Origin: Desulfurococcus mucosus DSM 2162
GTDB lineage: Archaea; Thermoproteota; Thermoprotei_A; Sulfolobales; Desulfurococcaceae
Reading direction: 5' to 3'
Length of the DNA: 64,000 bases
Assembly: GCF_000186365.1 (NCBI RefSeq)
Contig: NC_014961.1
Coordinates: 434,001-498,000 of the forward strand
Shown: piece by piece, positions 61,351 to 64,000 of the stretch
Layout of the letters: each line of letters opens with the position of its first letter
Numbering within the stretch: the first letter of the stretch is position 1
Made by a program: the position numbers and the translations under genes
Notes under the pieces: generated by a model
The model's input: the letters and a program-made list of their open reading frames with translations, nothing else
Database searches by the model: none
Told to the model about the DNA's origin: nothing

Positions 61351-62931
61351 CTACTCCTCTATTCTCACCCTGATGGGCAGGTTGTACTTCTCCTCTATCT
61401 TCCTCAGTCTCTTTATCTTCTTATTATATTTCCTCAGGTCGCTCCTAGTGATCGAGACCACGATGGCGTCGTTTTCAAACCTTATATCTGCCTCCGGCAT
61501 GAGTTTGCCTAGTTCTTCAATCACCTTCTCGTGGGTTGGATGCTTGCCTTTAAGCTTTTTAACCGGGACAACCACTGTCTGCTCACCGAACGTGTAGATC
61601 TCGTACTCTAGTTCGCCTGTCAGGAAATCCCTTACCTCTACGACGGGCCTGGAGAGCTCTGCTTCACGTAGACCCGTTGGGAGCTTCACCGTCATCTTCA
61701 CCTCGTAGACCTTGTCGACCTGACCGTTCCTTATGAATATGACTGTGTCTATTATCGATGGTATCATGCCGAGCTCAACCCTCCCTATGAACCTCTGCAC
61801 AGCGTCGATCGGGCTCGTGGCGTGCACTACGCCTATCATCCCTATGCCCGCCAGCCTTAGGTCTGCGAACAGCTTAAAGTCCTCGTCAGTCCTCATCTCG
61901 TCGAACACCGTGTAATCGGGCCTGGAGAGTAGGAGTATGTCGTGTAGCTCACCTATGTCCGCGTAGTGCTTACTGTACTGTGTTATATCAGGGGGGAGCA
62001 TCATGTCCCTCGGTGACTCCACTGTTTTAACCACCTTGTTCATCCTCATGTAGTATTCTGCGAGAGCCTGGGCAAACGTTGTCTTACCCATTCCTGGTGC
62101 ACCGGCTATGAGTATGCCTTCAGCTCTTTCATTCAGCCTCTTCACTAGTTCCTCCGGGAGGTTATAGTCTTCAAGCCTCAGCTTCTTCAAAGGCCTCACA
62201 GCTGTTATCTCCCATCCATCGCTTAGAGGCGGCCTGGTTATAACTATCCTGTAGGAGCCGAGCTGCACTATGGTTGACCCGGCTCTATCTATCTCTATGA
62301 AGGCGTCGCTCCTGCTCCTCGTGGCCTCTATTATCTCGTTAGCCATCTCCTCTATCTCCTGTCTTGTCAGCGGTTTATCGCCGAGCCTAGTGAACCTCCA
62401 CTCACCTGGCCTGCCCACCTTCGCCACGGGTGCCACGCCTTCCTTTAAATGTATGCTCATAGTGTTCTCAGTGAAGAACCTTTCGAAGCCGAGCCTGCCC
62501 TGCTCCCTGTCCCTTACGAGGATCACCTGTACGCCCATGGCCTTAGCCACCTGGTATTGGAGCTCGCTGCCAGTGATGAGGACCCCGTTCACCGAGTAAG
62601 CGTACTCCCTTACCACAGCGTTAACCTCGTTAACCACTTGCTCTTCATCTGTGATAGGCCCTTTCAACCTCTCCCCTGTTATCTCGAGCCCTATTGTACC
62701 GGAGTCGCTGTGCTCTCTAAGCCTCTTAACCTCCTCGAGACCAGTGTAGCCGATCACCCTGCCCTTGGATGCATGGTACTCGAGGATCTGTATGAGGGAT
62801 CTATGAATCACAACCTTGCCTACTACACGTCCCTCACTGATCAACCTGGATACGGCTCCCTGCGTGAGGGCCGAGAGATCCGGTATGTACACTGTTTCAC
62901 CAGCTATCCTGAAGCCCACTATCCACACCAT
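61351..62931 (-). CDS. pina: PINA-like ATPase (PIN-ATPase-KH)
   Basis: 526 residues. An N-terminal PIN-like region (~1-135; IPDLSALTQGAVSRLISEG, VLITGSELQYQVAKAMGVQVILV) precedes an ATPase domain with Walker A GAPGMGKT (277-284), VFDEMRTDED (Walker B) and VHATSPIDAVQRF. The C-terminal basic part resembles a KH domain (MPEADIRFENDAIVVSITRSDLRKYNKKIKRL). In Sulfolobus, PINA is a hexameric branch-migration motor that binds Hjc. The convergent hjc gene 13 nt away supports this identity. Confidence 0.85.
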   Translation of the reverse strand: MVWIVGFRIAGETVYIPDLSALTQGAVSRLISEGRVVGKVVIHRSLIQILEYHASKGRVIGYTGLEEVKRLREHSDSGTIGLEITGERLKGPITDEEQVVNEVNAVVREYAYSVNGVLITGSELQYQVAKAMGVQVILVRDREQGRLGFERFFTENTMSIHLKEGVAPVAKVGRPGEWRFTRLGDKPLTRQEIEEMANEIIEATRSRSDAFIEIDRAGSTIVQLGSYRIVITRPPLSDGWEITAVRPLKKLRLEDYNLPEELVKRLNERAEGILIAGAPGMGKTTFAQALAEYYMRMNKVVKTVESPRDMMLPPDITQYSKHYADIGELHDILLLSRPDYTVFDEMRTDEDFKLFADLRLAGIGMIGVVHATSPIDAVQRFIGRVELGMIPSIIDTVIFIRNGQVDKVYEVKMTVKLPTGLREAELSRPVVEVRDFLTGELEYEIYTFGEQTVVVPVKKLKGKHPTHEKVIEELGKLMPEADIRFENDAIVVSITRSDLRKYNKKIKRLRKIEEKYNLPIRVRIEE

Positions 62932-62967
62932 CCATGGAGAGCCAGCTCACTCAATTGCTTACGGCTT

Positions 62968-62985
62968 CATATACTTATATACCTG
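62968..62985. promoter_or_regulatory. A/T-rich promoter of the PINA-like gene
   Basis: TCATATACTTATATACC lies ~40 nt upstream of the start and provides a TATA box on the minus strand. A second A/T-rich patch at ~63016-63030 probably serves the plus-strand gene at 63084. Confidence 0.45.
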
Positions 62986-63083
62986 ACACCTCCGAGCACT
63001 AAGAGCCCTGGGCGTCATAAGCATTATAATTCACTACATGTATCAATGCACTCGTGGAGCAAGTGTTCAGAGAGGTGGCTTAA

Positions 63084-64000
63084 ATGACTAGAGACTCAAG
63101 CCTACTCGTCATAACACTGCTGCTACTCGTGCTGCCTTCACTGATGCCTCCTCCCGGAGTCAGTGCTCAAACACCCCTGTCTCTCTATGAGAAAACGCGT
63201 AGGGTGATACCGGGTAACCTCCCATGGTACCCGTTGATCATTATAGGGGATAACAGGCCATCCGACGTCAACGCCGTGGATCCCCCGGGCGTCTTCTACC
63301 AGGCGGTCAACGAGGCTGAGAACGCTCTTCCACTCGCCTTCATAGGGCTTGGAGACCATGTTGGGCTCGGCACACTGGATCAATATGTCAAGCTCTACGA
63401 GATACTCAACAAGACTAGGCTTGAAAACATCTGGATGACCCCGGGCAACCATGATGTGGCATATAGTGGTGTGAACGGGACGGGCTTCGACTTCTGGAGG
63501 CAGTTCATAGGGCCGGATTCAATGGTTGTCGACGATATACCGGGGTGGAGGATAGCCCTCATAGACTCGGAGACAGATATATCTACATGGGGACAGCAGA
63601 TACAGGCAGCCTACAACTCTACAGGCGGCAGGATGCTACTGCTAGGGTTCCACCGCCCCCTCTACCCTAATGTAAACCATAACCTGAAGCAGGGCTACGA
63701 CACCGTGCTACTTGGATACATGAACTCTAACGGGTGGCCGGCCCTCGTGCTGCAGGCGCATTTTCATGCATGGGTGAGCTACAGGTACAATGGGACAGAG
63801 TTCCTCATAGTCGGCGGCACGGGTGCACCACTCTACTCCTGCACCGATGTATCGGCTCCTGGAGCCGTTTGCTCAAGTACATTCCACTACCTAGTGTTAA
63901 CACTGTACCCTAATGGTACATACACGTATACACCTGTGAAGCTCGGCGAGGGGAGCGGCACCCTGAGGGTTATACCGTTGAACTCCACCGCGTACCTGGT
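63084..64000 (+). CDS. Secreted metallophosphoesterase (partial, C-terminus outside window)
   Basis: At least 305 residues; the frame is open to the window edge. ATG at 63084 has GAGGTGG 5 nt upstream. Signal peptide (SLLVITLLLLVLPSLMPPPGVSAQ), then LIIIGDNRPSD (metal-binding Asp), FIGLGDHVGLG, MTPGNHDVAYSG, LLLGFHRPL and LQAHFHAWVSY. These correspond to the calcineurin-type motifs, with GDH for the usual GD-hydrophobic block and AHFHA for GHxH. Like the protein at 58590 it acts outside the cell. Whether it also has a Thr linker and membrane anchor cannot be seen. Confidence 0.8.
   Translation, partial: MTRDSSLLVITLLLLVLPSLMPPPGVSAQTPLSLYEKTRRVIPGNLPWYPLIIIGDNRPSDVNAVDPPGVFYQAVNEAENALPLAFIGLGDHVGLGTLDQYVKLYEILNKTRLENIWMTPGNHDVAYSGVNGTGFDFWRQFIGPDSMVVDDIPGWRIALIDSETDISTWGQQIQAAYNSTGGRMLLLGFHRPLYPNVNHNLKQGYDTVLLGYMNSNGWPALVLQAHFHAWVSYRYNGTEFLIVGGTGAPLYSCTDVSAPGAVCSSTFHYLVLTLYPNGTYTYTPVKLGEGSGTLRVIPLNSTAYL

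Overview
The window looks like chromosomal DNA of a hyperthermophilic crenarchaeon, most likely of the Desulfurococcales. Informational genes are archaeal (Hel308, Hjc, a PINA-type ATPase). Promoters have archaeal TATA boxes about 26 nt upstream of short or absent leaders. GTG and TTG starts are common, genes overlap by ATGA/GTGA, and pilins carry class III signals. The species call is inference. I found no rRNA, tRNA or CRISPR array.

Layout. 1-4.3 kb: a minus-strand operon with a secreted protein bearing a C-terminal sorting signal, a membrane-tethered winged-helix regulator, a GT2 glycosyltransferase, an archaeosortase and a GT-C-like membrane protein. 4.3-5.7 kb: gene-poor and decayed. 5.7-19 kb: surface phosphodiesterase, acylphosphatase, a radical-SAM remnant cut by an IS605-type tnpB element, nitrilase, MoeA fusion, Hel308, UPRTase, hypA with an ATPase-type hypB, and a class II HMG-CoA reductase. 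19.1-25.4 kb: an accessory patch with a small deletion derivative of the tnpB element, a gene remnant, an ABC operon, a very GC-rich repeat-bearing stretch and a GC-rich secreted protein.

25.4-32.5 kb encodes a DNA-transfer-like apparatus resembling the crenarchaeal Ced/Ted (conjugation-related) systems: a VirB6/CedA-like membrane protein with a PKD domain, a HerA/TraG-like ATPase, a VirB2/CedA1-like pilin, a VirB4/CedB-like ATPase and a small membrane protein. A short tyrosine-recombinase-like gene lies at one end. The plus-strand series continues with two permease-like proteins, a GT-C-like protein and their ABC ATPase, then a type IV pilus operon (36.5-40.8 kb).

42.5-51.1 kb: SpeA-type arginine decarboxylase, an operon of PhoU-like protein/MobA-like transferase/HypD/radical-SAM enzyme, two small DNA-binding proteins, DUF211 and a small kinase. 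51.3-64 kb: an iron/phosphonate-type ABC importer (binding protein, fused permease, ATPase) beside two Thr-rich membrane-anchored surface proteins and a second, partial metallophosphoesterase, with the recombination pair hjc/PINA between them.

The most unusual items are the compact archaeosortase/substrate/glycosyltransferase operon, the conjugation-like locus joined to a pilus operon, and the small element that has lost tnpB but kept both ends and the putative guide-RNA scaffold.
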